Origin: an uncultured Oscillospiraceae bacterium
GTDB lineage: Bacteria > Bacillota > Clostridia > Oscillospirales > Oscillospiraceae
Assembly (NCBI GenBank): GCA_958436045.1
Contig: CAUBIP010000015.1
Location: forward strand, 1-28,681
Direction of reading: 5' to 3'
Length of the DNA: 28,681 nucleotides
Numbering within the stretch: the first letter of the stretch is position 1; every line of letters begins with the position of its first letter. This document shows, piece by piece, positions 8,001 to 14,759 of the stretch. The position numbers and the translations under genes are program-made. The notes under the pieces are model-generated. The model had not been told where the DNA came from. It did not search any database and saw only the letters and a list, made by a program, of their open reading frames with translations.

Positions 8001-8909
8001 ATGAAAAAACGTACAAGAAGAAGGCCCGCCCGGCGGCTCCATCCCCTGGGCATTGTCCTGCTGGCGGCGCTGGTCCTCTGCAGCAGCCTGGCCCTCTGGA
8101 TCCGCGCCATAGACACCCCACCGGAGGACGACGCCTTTTCGGCCGAGGACGATGCCGCCCAACCGAACGCCACGCCTGTGGGCAATGCCCAGGGCGACCT
8201 CATCCTAGTAAACGCCAACGCGTCCTATGACCCAGAGACGGCGGAGGACCTCGTCAGCGTCTATGAGGAAAAGAACAGCAGCTATTACGTCAAGGACACC
8301 GCCCTTTCCGTCTCCCGCCGGGTCATGACGCCGCTGAACAGCTGGATGGAAGATTTCGAGGCCGCCACCGGCTGCAGCAATGTCAACATTGTAGCAGGCT
8401 ACCGGTCCCTAGATTACCAGCAGCAGCTCTATGACGCAGCCGTACAAAACCACGGCAGCGACTACGCCGCCAGCTACCTCGCCCAGCCCGGCTGCAGCGA
8501 GCACCACACGGGCCTTGCCATCGACTTTGCCCTCTATCTGGAGGACTCCGGCGCAACGGCGGATTTCACCGGCACCGGCGACTACGCTTGGCTGGTGGAG
8601 CACGCCTGGGAATACGGCTTTATCCGCCGCTATCCTGCGGACAAGCGGGACGTGACGGGCATCGCCTACGAAGCCTGGCATTTTCGCTATGTCGGCGTCC
8701 CCCACGCCTGGTATATGCAGGAAAACGACCTCTGCCTGGAGGAATACCTCCAGCTGCTGCGGAAAAAGACGTCCGAAGCCAACCCGCTGCGCTTTTCCTG
8801 CCAAGGCACGCATTACGCTGTCTACGCCGCCGCATCGCCCCCAGCGGGCGGCGCCGCCGGCTGCTCGGCGGATAATCTCGGCGGCTACATCGTCACGGTG
8901 ACAGAGTAA
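8001..8909 (+). CDS. VanY-type D-alanyl-D-alanine carboxypeptidase
   Basis: 302 residues, an extracytoplasmic zinc D,D-carboxypeptidase that removes the terminal D-Ala from peptidoglycan stem peptides. A basic N-terminus and membrane anchor (about 16-34) are followed by an acidic linker. The catalytic domain (about 100-250) has AGYRSLDYQQQLYD, S166-x-H168-x3-G-x-A-x-D175 in SEHHTGLAID, and E224-A-W-H227. H168, D175 and H227 are the expected zinc ligands and E224 the catalytic base. The last roughly 50 residues form a small Cys-containing tail of unknown purpose. AGGAGGTG lies 6 bases before the ATG. No strong promoter is visible in the 85-base gap after the preceding gene, so co-transcription with the two-component operon is likely. 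Confidence 0.92.
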   Translation: MKKRTRRRPARRLHPLGIVLLAALVLCSSLALWIRAIDTPPEDDAFSAEDDAAQPNATPVGNAQGDLILVNANASYDPETAEDLVSVYEEKNSSYYVKDTALSVSRRVMTPLNSWMEDFEAATGCSNVNIVAGYRSLDYQQQLYDAAVQNHGSDYAASYLAQPGCSEHHTGLAIDFALYLEDSGATADFTGTGDYAWLVEHAWEYGFIRRYPADKRDVTGIAYEAWHFRYVGVPHAWYMQENDLCLEEYLQLLRKKTSEANPLRFSCQGTHYAVYAAASPPAGGAAGCSADNLGGYIVTVTE

Positions 8910-9026
8910 TTTGGGGTAATTTCTGAAAAATACCGGTTTTATAAATTTTTTGGAACCATTTTCCATTGCGTTTCGTCTAAGAAAGCAAAGACGCAAACGA
9001 CCGCAACACGAAAGAGGTGAGATCGC

Positions 9027-9368
9027 ATGAAGCGCGCCATTTTATTCCTGCTTCTGGCGCTGTGCCTGTATCTTTCCGGCTGCCAGCACAAAGCGGTGAG
9101 GACAGCGGGCGATGTCTACTTGGGGACGGTTCTGGAGATCTCCGAAGCCACGATCAAAATCGCGCCGCTCTCCTGCAGCAGCGCCAGCCAGACGCCGCTG
9201 CAATTTTCCACCGATGGCGACACCGTCTATCTCGACCACCGCGGCCAGCCGATCCCCCGCGCCCAGCTGCGCGTCGGCAGCAAGATCGGCATCCGCTGCG
9301 ACAAAGTCCAGCCGACCCCTTATAGCAGCGCCATCATATTGCAAGAAAGCCATCGCGCAGCGGGTTGA
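9027..9368 (+). CDS. Small lipoprotein, unknown function
   Basis: 113 residues. The lipoprotein signal MKRAILFLLLALCLYLSGC has its lipobox cysteine at residue 19. The mature part is about 94 residues, strand-rich with YLGTVLEISEATIKIAP, TVYLDHRGQPI and LRVGSKIGIRCDKVQPTPY. This pattern suggests a small OB-like barrel of the DUF3221 type seen in surface lipoproteins, but that is a guess. AAAGAGGTGA precedes the start by 6 bases. The gene sits at the edge of the decayed region that follows. Confidence 0.75.
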   Translation: MKRAILFLLLALCLYLSGCQHKAVRTAGDVYLGTVLEISEATIKIAPLSCSSASQTPLQFSTDGDTVYLDHRGQPIPRAQLRVGSKIGIRCDKVQPTPYSSAIILQESHRAAG

Positions 9369-9401
9369 TTGGCCTGTGCTATAAATACCGCCAGAGCAAC
9401 C

Positions 9402-9438
9402 AAAAAATCGGGGTGGCTTTTCAGAAGCGGCCCCGATT
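9402..9438 (-). terminator. Intrinsic terminator of the HxlR remnant
   Basis: On the minus strand AATCGGGG (438-431 side) pairs with CCCCGATT (413-406 side), with an inner GCTT/AAGC extension, and is followed by six T (complement of 9402-9407). It begins two bases past the HxlR stop codon, a well-formed terminator for a gene that is now truncated. Confidence 0.8.
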
Positions 9439-9439
9439 C

Positions 9440-9548
9440 TTACCGATATTGCGCCTTATACCGCGCACCCCAAACGCCCATGGCACCCAGGATGGACTTG
9501 AGGCTCCTGCCGAGGTCGGTCAGGGAGTACGCCACCCGCGGCGGCAGC
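9440..9548 (-). pseudogene. 3' remnant of an HxlR-family transcription regulator
   Basis: Only about 35 codons survive, ending in TAA at 9442-9440. The translation contains RVAYSLTDLGRSLKSIL and VWGARYKAQYR, the typical C-terminal helix of HxlR winged-helix regulators (pattern VEYSLTxLGRSLxPVLxxLxxWG). Upstream of about 9548 the frame meets a stop and the family match ends. The DNA-binding part that should lie at higher coordinates has been replaced by an opposite-strand sirtuin remnant. Family recognition is from memory of the motif, with high confidence because the tail and terminator are so well preserved. Confidence 0.75.
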
Positions 9549-9557
9549 TACTGCGTA

Positions 9558-9930
9558 GGCTTTTTACCCCTTTCCCACGCCGGAAGCCAATTGGGCCCAT
9601 TGGAGCCGGTATATTTTCATCAACCGCTACCAGGACGCCCCCAAACCGCTCTATGAGATGCTTTTGCGCCTGATCTCCAGAAAAGACTATTTCGTCATCA
9701 CAGCAAATGTCAACCACGGCTTCCAAAAAGCCGGGTTTGACAAAAGCGCCTGTTCTATACCCAGGGCGACTACGGCCTGTTCCAGTGCAGCACCCCTGCT
9801 GCCAGGAGACATTTGCCAATGCAGCCGAGGTCCGAGAGATGGTCGCACGGCAGACGGATTGGAGAATTCCAGTCACCCTGCTCCCCCGCATCCCCCATGC
9901 GCTAGCGCCCCCGCCGCAGTGCAACAGGCG
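9558..9930 (+). pseudogene. Frameshifted, N-terminally truncated Sir2-family (sirtuin) remnant
   Basis: Three overlapping frames together spell a Firmicutes sirtuin. GFYPFPTPEANWAHWSRYIF is read across an extra T near 9561-9565. INRYQDAPKPLYEMLLRL, DYFVITANVNHGFQKAGFDK, then KRLFYTQGDYGLFQCS after a lost base near 9741-9744, and CCQETFANAAEVREMVARQ after a further shift near 9793-9797 follow. The N-terminal NAD-binding part (GAGAGxS) is absent, and the zinc-finger part (LLPRIPH) fades near 9930. The family normally uses NAD to deacetylate proteins or, in the class M branch, to ADP-ribosylate them. The three shifts sit at homopolymers, so assembly error is a partial alternative, but it does not explain the missing ends. 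Confidence 0.78.
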
Positions 9931-9969
9931 GTGGGGTACATTCTTAACAGGAGTTTCCCATCTTATTTC

Positions 9970-9997
9970 TTGACGAACCCAATATTTTTGCTATAAT
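9970..9997 (+). promoter_or_regulatory. Sigma-A promoter of the CorC-type gene
   Basis: TTGACG (9970-9975), a 16-base spacer and a perfect TATAAT (9992-9997). Transcription should begin near 10004, giving a leader of about 195 bases before the transporter start codon. Confidence 0.85.
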
Positions 9998-10003
9998 ATA
10001 GCT

Positions 10004-10199
10004 AATTTCACGCGAAAGGAATGAAGCACATGGATTCTGACGGCAGCGATTGTCCTAGTAGAAAGCCGAACTGCCATCTGGTTTTGAAAGCATATCTGCG
10101 CTGCGAGATGCAGGGCGGACATGCTTTTTTGCGTCTTTAGCGGGCGCGGCGACGTACATTTCTCATGATTACGGATGACAGAAAAGGAGTTTACTTACA
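10004..10199 (+). ncRNA. Structured 5' leader with attenuator, candidate regulatory RNA
   Basis: The leader holds two hairpins. The first pairs GGCAG (10042-10046) with CTGCC (10071-10075), extended by GA/TC around a mismatch. Its 24-base loop contains TGTCC (10051-10055). The second is an intrinsic terminator (10087-10130), whose 3' side contains GGACA (10117-10121), complementary to TGTCC in the first loop. A switch between a long-range pairing and the terminator is therefore possible. A 36-codon open frame (10030-10140) with AAAGGA ahead of its ATG spans the same region. It does not match the M-box, NiCo or yybP-ykoY consensus as I remember them. A metal-responsive role is inferred only from the downstream transporter. 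Confidence 0.55.
10087..10130 (+). terminator. Intrinsic terminator inside the leader (attenuator)
   Basis: AAAGCAT (10087-10093) pairs with ATGCTTT (10121-10127), with an inner CTGC/GCAG pairing, followed by a run of six T overlapping the 3' arm. It lies about 70 bases upstream of the transporter start, so unhindered folding would stop transcription before the gene. Confidence 0.65.
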
Positions 10200-11489
10200 T
10201 TGTCTACTACCACTTGTTTGATCATTATGGCGGTCTGCCTGGTTCTCTCGGCCTATTTTTCGGCGACGGAGACGGCGTTTTCCTCCGCAAATACGACCAG
10301 ACTGAAAACCCTTGCAGAAAAGGGGAACAAAAAAGCGGCCCTAGTCTGCAAGCTGCTATCGCACTATGACCGGCTGCTTTCCACAATCCTGATCGGCAAT
10401 AACATTGTAAATATCGCCACCGCGTCCATCGGCACGGTGCTGTTTGTCAAGCATTACGGCGATATCGGCGCTTCGATCTCCACGGTCGTCGTCACCGTCG
10501 TCGTGCTGATTTTCGGCGAGATCTCGCCAAAGAGCATCGCCAAGGACTGTGCGGAACAGTGCGCCATGTTCTCCGCCCCGATGCTGCAGATCCTAATTTG
10601 GATCTTTACCCCGCTGAACGCCCTCTTTTCCCTCTGGAAAAAGCTGCTGGCCAAGGTATTCCATCTCAGCGCAGAAAACAAAATGTCCCACGAGGAGCTG
10701 CTGATGCTGGTGGAGGAAGTCCAGCAGGACGGTGGCATTGACAAAAACGAGGGTGAGCTGCTGAAAAACGCCATCGACTTCTCCGAGCAGCGCGCGGCGG
10801 ACATCCTGATCCATCGGACGGACCTGGCGGCGCTCCCGGTCACAGCCACCAAAGAGGAGGTCGCTGCCCTGTTTACAGAGACAAAATACTCTCGTCTGCT
10901 GATCTATCAGGGCTCTATTGACAATATCCTTGGCACTATCCATCAAAAGGACTTTTATGTCGGCTGCGGCGTGACGGAAAAGCCCTTGCGGGAGATCATC
11001 CTGCCGCCAGTCTATGCGCTGGAGATGGAATCCATCAGTCTCCTGCTGAAAAAGCTCCAGCAGGCTAAGACACACGTCGCCGTCGTCGTCGATGAATACG
11101 GCGGCACCTGCGGAATCGTGACGATGGAGGACATTCTGGAGGAGCTGGTCGGCGAAATTTGGGATGAGCACGACGAGGAGGAAACGCCAATCACAAAAAT
11201 AGCTGCCGATTCCTATCTGGTCGATGCGGAAATGAGCTTTGACGACTTTGCCGACCACTTCGGCCTGAAGGCGGACTCCGAGATGGCATCCGTCAGCGGC
11301 TGGGTCATGGAGCAATTTGGCCGTCTCCCCGACCCCGGCGCGGCGTTCGACTTCCAGGGCCTTCACGTGCAGATCACGCGGGCCGCGAACCATCACATCG
11401 AACAGATCCGCGTCACCACCGGCGCCGATCATGCTGCAGCAGCGGCAGAATGCGAAAGCGATGCGCACAGCGCTGCTCCGTCCGTGTAA
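10200..11489 (+). CDS. CNNM/CorC (HlyC) family transporter with CBS domains
   Basis: 429 residues. An N-terminal DUF21/CNNM membrane domain (about 1-170) has the signature AYFSATETAFSSANTTRLK and LIGNNIVNIATASIGTVLF, then FGEISPKSIAKDCAE. A CBS pair (about 190-320) has LPVTATKEEVAALFTETKYS and HVAVVVDEYGGTCGIVTMED. A C-terminal CorC_HlyC domain (about 335-415) has SYLVDAEMSFDDFADHFG. Relatives move or regulate Mg2+ and related divalent ions, and older annotations call them hemolysins. The start is a TTG at 10200 with AAAAGGAG 10 bases before it; no better in-frame start exists upstream. It has its own promoter and a structured leader, and sits between two sirtuin remnants. Confidence 0.92.
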   Translation: MSTTTCLIIMAVCLVLSAYFSATETAFSSANTTRLKTLAEKGNKKAALVCKLLSHYDRLLSTILIGNNIVNIATASIGTVLFVKHYGDIGASISTVVVTVVVLIFGEISPKSIAKDCAEQCAMFSAPMLQILIWIFTPLNALFSLWKKLLAKVFHLSAENKMSHEELLMLVEEVQQDGGIDKNEGELLKNAIDFSEQRAADILIHRTDLAALPVTATKEEVAALFTETKYSRLLIYQGSIDNILGTIHQKDFYVGCGVTEKPLREIILPPVYALEMESISLLLKKLQQAKTHVAVVVDEYGGTCGIVTMEDILEELVGEIWDEHDEEETPITKIAADSYLVDAEMSFDDFADHFGLKADSEMASVSGWVMEQFGRLPDPGAAFDFQGLHVQITRAANHHIEQIRVTTGADHAAAAAECESDAHSAAPSV

Positions 11490-11510
11490 TTTTCCAAGCC
11501 GTACTATCTA

Positions 11511-11566
11511 TTATGTACAGCGGCGGTTTCTATCCGTTTCCCACGCAGGAAGAGTTCTGGGCGTAT
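11511..11566 (+). pseudogene. Short second sirtuin fragment
   Basis: About 19 codons read MYSGGFYPFPTQEEFWAYW, which is the same part of the sirtuin family that begins the remnant at 9558 (GFYPFPTPEANWAHW), but from a different copy because the two overlap and differ. The match stops abruptly at both ends, and the following residues are unrelated. It lies 22 bases after the transporter stop codon. Confidence 0.6.
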
Positions 11567-11602
11567 TGGATTTTTCGCAAAATAGAACGAAAAATGACTG
11601 TG

Positions 11603-11638
11603 CCGCCTGCCGGAACTGCTCCGGCAGGCGGTGCTTTC
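11603..11638 (+). terminator. Terminator after the CorC-type gene
   Basis: A perfect 11-bp stem, CCGCCTGCCGG (11603-11613) with CCGGCAGGCGG (11621-11631), a 7-base loop, then TGCTTTCT. It is strong by stem, with a modest T-tract. Confidence 0.8.
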
Positions 11639-11667
11639 TAGCTTCCGGCGCTTTCCGCTCCGAAATC

Positions 11668-11695
11668 CCGTTTGGGTCAGGTTTGGGTCAAACGG
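11668..11695. repeat. Inverted repeat enclosing a tandem 9-mer
   Basis: CCGTTTG (11668-11674) and CAAACGG (11689-11695) are perfect inverted arms. Inside is TTTGGGTCA twice (11671-11679 and 11682-11690). It lies about 80 bases beyond the 3' end of tRNA-Pro. It could be an operator or a recombination site relic; the sequence alone does not decide. Confidence 0.55.
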
Positions 11696-11739
11696 AAAAG
11701 TCACAAAATTCTCCATCGAAAAAAATCCAGAATATACAG

Positions 11740-11777
11740 AAAAATCCGGTTGAAATCAACGGATTTCAACCGGATTT
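11740..11777 (-). terminator. Terminator of tRNA-Pro
   Basis: A perfect 16-bp inverted repeat (742-757 with 762-777 of the 11 kb block) with a four-base loop. On the minus strand it is followed by TTTTT in total. It starts at the last base of the tRNA. Confidence 0.82.
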
Positions 11778-11853
11778 GGTCGGAGTGTCGGGACTTGAAC
11801 CCGAGGCCTCTTGGTCCCGAACCAAGCGCGATACCAAACTTCGCCACACCCCG
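11777..11853 (-). tRNA. tRNA-Pro (anticodon CGG)
   Basis: A 77-base cloverleaf on the minus strand. The acceptor arm CGGGGTG pairs with CACTCCG, followed by ACCA with the CCA encoded. The anticodon stem CTTGG/CCAAG has the loop TTCGGGA, giving anticodon CGG for codon CCG. The T-arm has GGTTCAAGTCC. It has its own consensus promoter and terminator, so it is a single-gene transcript. Confidence 0.95.
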
Positions 11854-11864
11854 AAAGCTTGGTT

Positions 11865-11893
11865 ATTATAGCGCAGATTTTGGCGTTTGTCAA
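11865..11893 (-). promoter_or_regulatory. Promoter of tRNA-Pro
   Basis: Perfect TTGACA (11893-11888), a 17-base spacer and perfect TATAAT (11870-11865) on the minus strand, 11 bases before the tRNA 5' end. Confidence 0.92.
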
Positions 11894-11984
11894 GGGGTGT
11901 TCTCCCCTTTTCCTGGCTTTTTTCGTCACTTAGGTGCAAAGCGGCCGGTGCATGCGCCGGGCACAGCGTCAAACACAGCCCTAC

Positions 11985-12121
11985 GCGCCTAGGGCAGCCC
12001 AGCGAGGCAGGCGCAAAATGCGCTGAAGTGCGAAGCGGCACATCTTCCCCACCTGGGTAGTAATCAATTTTCAAACCACACGGGCGGCAATACTGTCTGT
12101 GCATCTTCCCCACCCGGACAG
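11985..12121. other. Non-coding GC-rich segment with a hairpin and a short direct repeat
   Basis: Between the tRNA promoter and the SGNH gene there is no convincing gene. GCGCCT (11985-11990) pairs with AGGCGC (12009-12014). CATCTTCCCCACC occurs twice (12041-12053 and 12102-12114), each followed by a similar YGGRYAG. No T-run follows the hairpin, so it is not an obvious terminator. Confidence 0.45.
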
Positions 12122-12124
12122 CGG

Positions 12125-13138
12125 CTACGCCGCTTGCGCGGCGGCGTAGGAGGGGTAGAAATCGCCGGTCACGTCCTGCCCGGCGCGCCATTGGGCGATG
12201 GTCTTTGCCAGGAGGGCAGAAAAATCGGCTGCCCCGGCGGGAGACATGTGCGTATCGTCACTGTAGGCCGTCTCGTCTGGAAACAGCGTCTGCTTTCCCT
12301 GGTAGAGATTAAAATCCAGCATCGTGACGCCGCGGTCTGCAAAATAGGTCATAAGATTCGTGTAAACGGTGTCTATACCGTCAAACTTCAAAAGCTCCGC
12401 CTGGCTGATGGGCGTCACGACGACGAGGACCTGGATCCCCTGCTGCTGGCACAGCTCGAGGATCTTGCCCATATAGTAGACGCAGTCCGGGTCCAGCGCG
12501 GTCTGCAGAGGGTAGCTGCCGTATTCCTCCGGCGGCGTGACCGGGCGCGGGACAGCCTCCTCCATGGGGACGAAGCCCCGGGTCTCATACTTGACAGACG
12601 TTCCCCGGGCACCTTTGCCGTCTAGCAGCTTGCGCCAGGACGTCACGCCCCGGGAGAGCATATCGTAATAAACGCGGCCGTACTCGTCCAAGCGGATCGT
12701 CTTGAAAAAGTACCCGGCCCGGGTGAAGAAATTCCGGTAGCGGCCCAGCTGGTAGATATCCCCCTCCGGGCCCTCGGCGGCGCGGCTGCGGGTCATGCTG
12801 TTGTACGTCGCGTCGAGGATGACAAAATTCACAGGGTTGCGGGCGATCTCCTGCCGGAGCAACTCGTAGCGGCCCTGCATGGTGATCATGCTGTTAGAGA
12901 GGTTATAGCTGCTGGTCCCTAAGGTCTCGTCCAAAACCGCCGGCATGATGGCGCGGTAGGCGTGGGATGAGCCGCAGATGAGCGCATCGAGCTGCCCGGC
13001 GTAGGTGTCGCGCACGGCGCTGTCCTGGTACTGGAATACCTCGTTTTGGAAATACGGCTCTGTCACCAGCTCCGTGATGAGCAGAACGCAGGCAATAAAG
13101 GCAAGCAGCTTGGCCAGCGTTTTTTTAAAACTGCGCAT
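12125..13138 (-). CDS. SGNH/DltD-like membrane-anchored acyl-transfer partner
   Basis: 337 residues. One N-terminal membrane segment (about 8-23) precedes an extracytoplasmic SGNH-hydrolase-like domain. It has the first block ICGSSHA (54-60), a serine in the position of the GDS motif, and a late DDTH (294-297), the usual Asp/His pair, followed by MSPAGA. Proteins of this layout (DltD, AlgJ/AlgX, PatB) act with an MBOAT protein to O-acylate an exported polymer. The ATG at 13138 overlaps the upstream MBOAT gene by 14 bases and follows GGGGGA. The substrate polymer is unknown. The stop codon lies in a GC-rich hairpin. Confidence 0.82.
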   Translation of the reverse strand: MRSFKKTLAKLLAFIACVLLITELVTEPYFQNEVFQYQDSAVRDTYAGQLDALICGSSHAYRAIMPAVLDETLGTSSYNLSNSMITMQGRYELLRQEIARNPVNFVILDATYNSMTRSRAAEGPEGDIYQLGRYRNFFTRAGYFFKTIRLDEYGRVYYDMLSRGVTSWRKLLDGKGARGTSVKYETRGFVPMEEAVPRPVTPPEEYGSYPLQTALDPDCVYYMGKILELCQQQGIQVLVVVTPISQAELLKFDGIDTVYTNLMTYFADRGVTMLDFNLYQGKQTLFPDETAYSDDTHMSPAGAADFSALLAKTIAQWRAGQDVTGDFYPSYAAAQAA

Positions 13139-14714
13139 ACAAAAATCCCCCGGTCTCGGTCGACAGCGGAATGCCGTACCAGACGACGACAAAGAACAAA
13201 AAGACGAACAGCCCCAGCCGGACAAGCCGCGGCAGACGGCACAGCTGCAGTCGCACGGACCCCTTCCGCTGCAGCAGCGACACGGCAAAAAGCACCAGTG
13301 CGCCGCCGCCCATCAAAAGCAGCTGCCGCGGCATCTCCACCGGATAGAGCATCCGGCCGCCGACGCCGCCCAGGTCCCAATTTTTAAAGCAATGGGCCCA
13401 GAAGCCGACGCCGTCTCCAAAGCTCCCGACCTCCGGGAAGACCTTGATGAGCGTCACCAAAAAGAAGGTGCGCAGGGTGATAAACGCCCGCCAGGCGAAG
13501 GAATCCTCTTTAATATGGCAGCGCGCCTTCAGGCGGTTGCACACCGGCTCAAGCCACAGGGCCGCGATGATGCAGATACCGTTGATCCCGCCCCAGGCGA
13601 TATAGCTCCAGCTGGCCCCGTGCCACAGGCCCGTCGTCAGCCAGACGACGACCAGTGCAAAGGACGCCGCCAGGGTCCTGCCGAAGCGCGCGCCAAAGAC
13701 GCGGCTGCCCCATTTCGTCAGCCGTTTGGCCGCACCGGAGACGGCGACGGGATAATAGATGTACGTTTTGAACCAAGCGCCCAGGGTGATATGCCACCGG
13801 CGCCAGTATTCGGCGACAGATTTTGAAAAATACGGCCGCTCGAAGTTCTCTGACAGTTGAAGATCCAGCATCTGGCACAGGCCGCAGATGATATCCATAT
13901 AGCCGGAAAAATCAGCATAGATCTGCAGGCTGTATAAAAATGCGCCGATGAGGACGTTATTGCCGGGCAGCAGCTGGTAGGACGCGAAAACCGTCTGTAC
14001 CAGCGGCGCGGCAGCGTCGGCGATGACCATCTTTTTGAAATAGCCCCAGAGCATCCGCTGGAAGCCGAAGGTGATATTTTCATCTTTGAAATCATGCTGG
14101 GCAAACAGCTGCTGCGACAGCTGCTGATAATCGCTGATGGGCCCCTGGGTGACCTGGGGGAAGAACGACGTAAACAGCAGCAGCTTCGGAAAATTCCGCT
14201 GCGCCGGGCACTTTTCCCAGTAAACATCAACGACATAGCCCATGGTCTGGAATGTGTAGAACGAGATGCCCAGGGGGGTAATGAGATTCCAAACCGTCTT
14301 GATCTCGCCGCCGCCCAGCAGCAGGGAAAGCTCATTGACCTGCTGCAAAACAAAGCCCGCGTATTTGAACACGCACAAAAGCCCGAAATTCAAAACGAGG
14401 CACCCGGCCATGACCCACTTCCGCCGGGTGCGGACCCGGGCCTTCCAGGCTTTTTTCTCCTCCTTGCTCCAGCTTGCTTTGTTTTCCTGCAGCTTGGCCT
14501 TGCCGCGAGCGGCAAGCTTCTCCAGCGCAAGGCCCGCGCCGTAGGCGGAGAGGGCTGTGATAACGATGTAGCCGCAGTTGGAAAGCCCCGCGGCGGCGTA
14601 AAAAACGCAGCTGGCAAGCAGCAGCAGCACCCATTGCAGCCGCTTTGGCACCAGGTAAAACGCCAGGACAAGCACCGCTGCAAATACCAAAAACTGTTCC
14701 GAAATCAGGGACAT
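13125..14714 (-). CDS. MBOAT-family membrane O-acyltransferase (DltB/AlgI-like)
   Basis: 529 residues with about ten or more hydrophobic spans. The family signatures are YADFSGYMDIICGLCQMLDL (266-285), EYWRRWHITLGAWFKTYIYY (302-321) and WLTTGLWHGASWSYIAWG (358-375). H365 is the conserved active-site histidine and H308 a second conserved one. Such proteins move acyl groups across the membrane to a periplasmic or surface partner. It overlaps the SGNH-like gene, supporting a two-protein acylation system. AAGGAG lies 11 bases before the ATG. A charged loop (about 70-100, KEEKKAWKARVRTRRKW) is cytoplasmic. Confidence 0.92.
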   Translation of the reverse strand: MSLISEQFLVFAAVLVLAFYLVPKRLQWVLLLLASCVFYAAAGLSNCGYIVITALSAYGAGLALEKLAARGKAKLQENKASWSKEEKKAWKARVRTRRKWVMAGCLVLNFGLLCVFKYAGFVLQQVNELSLLLGGGEIKTVWNLITPLGISFYTFQTMGYVVDVYWEKCPAQRNFPKLLLFTSFFPQVTQGPISDYQQLSQQLFAQHDFKDENITFGFQRMLWGYFKKMVIADAAAPLVQTVFASYQLLPGNNVLIGAFLYSLQIYADFSGYMDIICGLCQMLDLQLSENFERPYFSKSVAEYWRRWHITLGAWFKTYIYYPVAVSGAAKRLTKWGSRVFGARFGRTLAASFALVVVWLTTGLWHGASWSYIAWGGINGICIIAALWLEPVCNRLKARCHIKEDSFAWRAFITLRTFFLVTLIKVFPEVGSFGDGVGFWAHCFKNWDLGGVGGRMLYPVEMPRQLLLMGGGALVLFAVSLLQRKGSVRLQLCRLPRLVRLGLFVFLFFVVVWYGIPLSTETGGFLYAQF

Positions 14715-14759
14715 TTGTCTCTACTTCTCCTTACTTCTCTCTTTCTTCCCCGGGGCCCT

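Noticed and set aside
11672..11992. Open frames across the tRNA-Pro region, on both strands
   Set aside because: They translate the tRNA, its terminator and promoter, which are well defined as RNA features.
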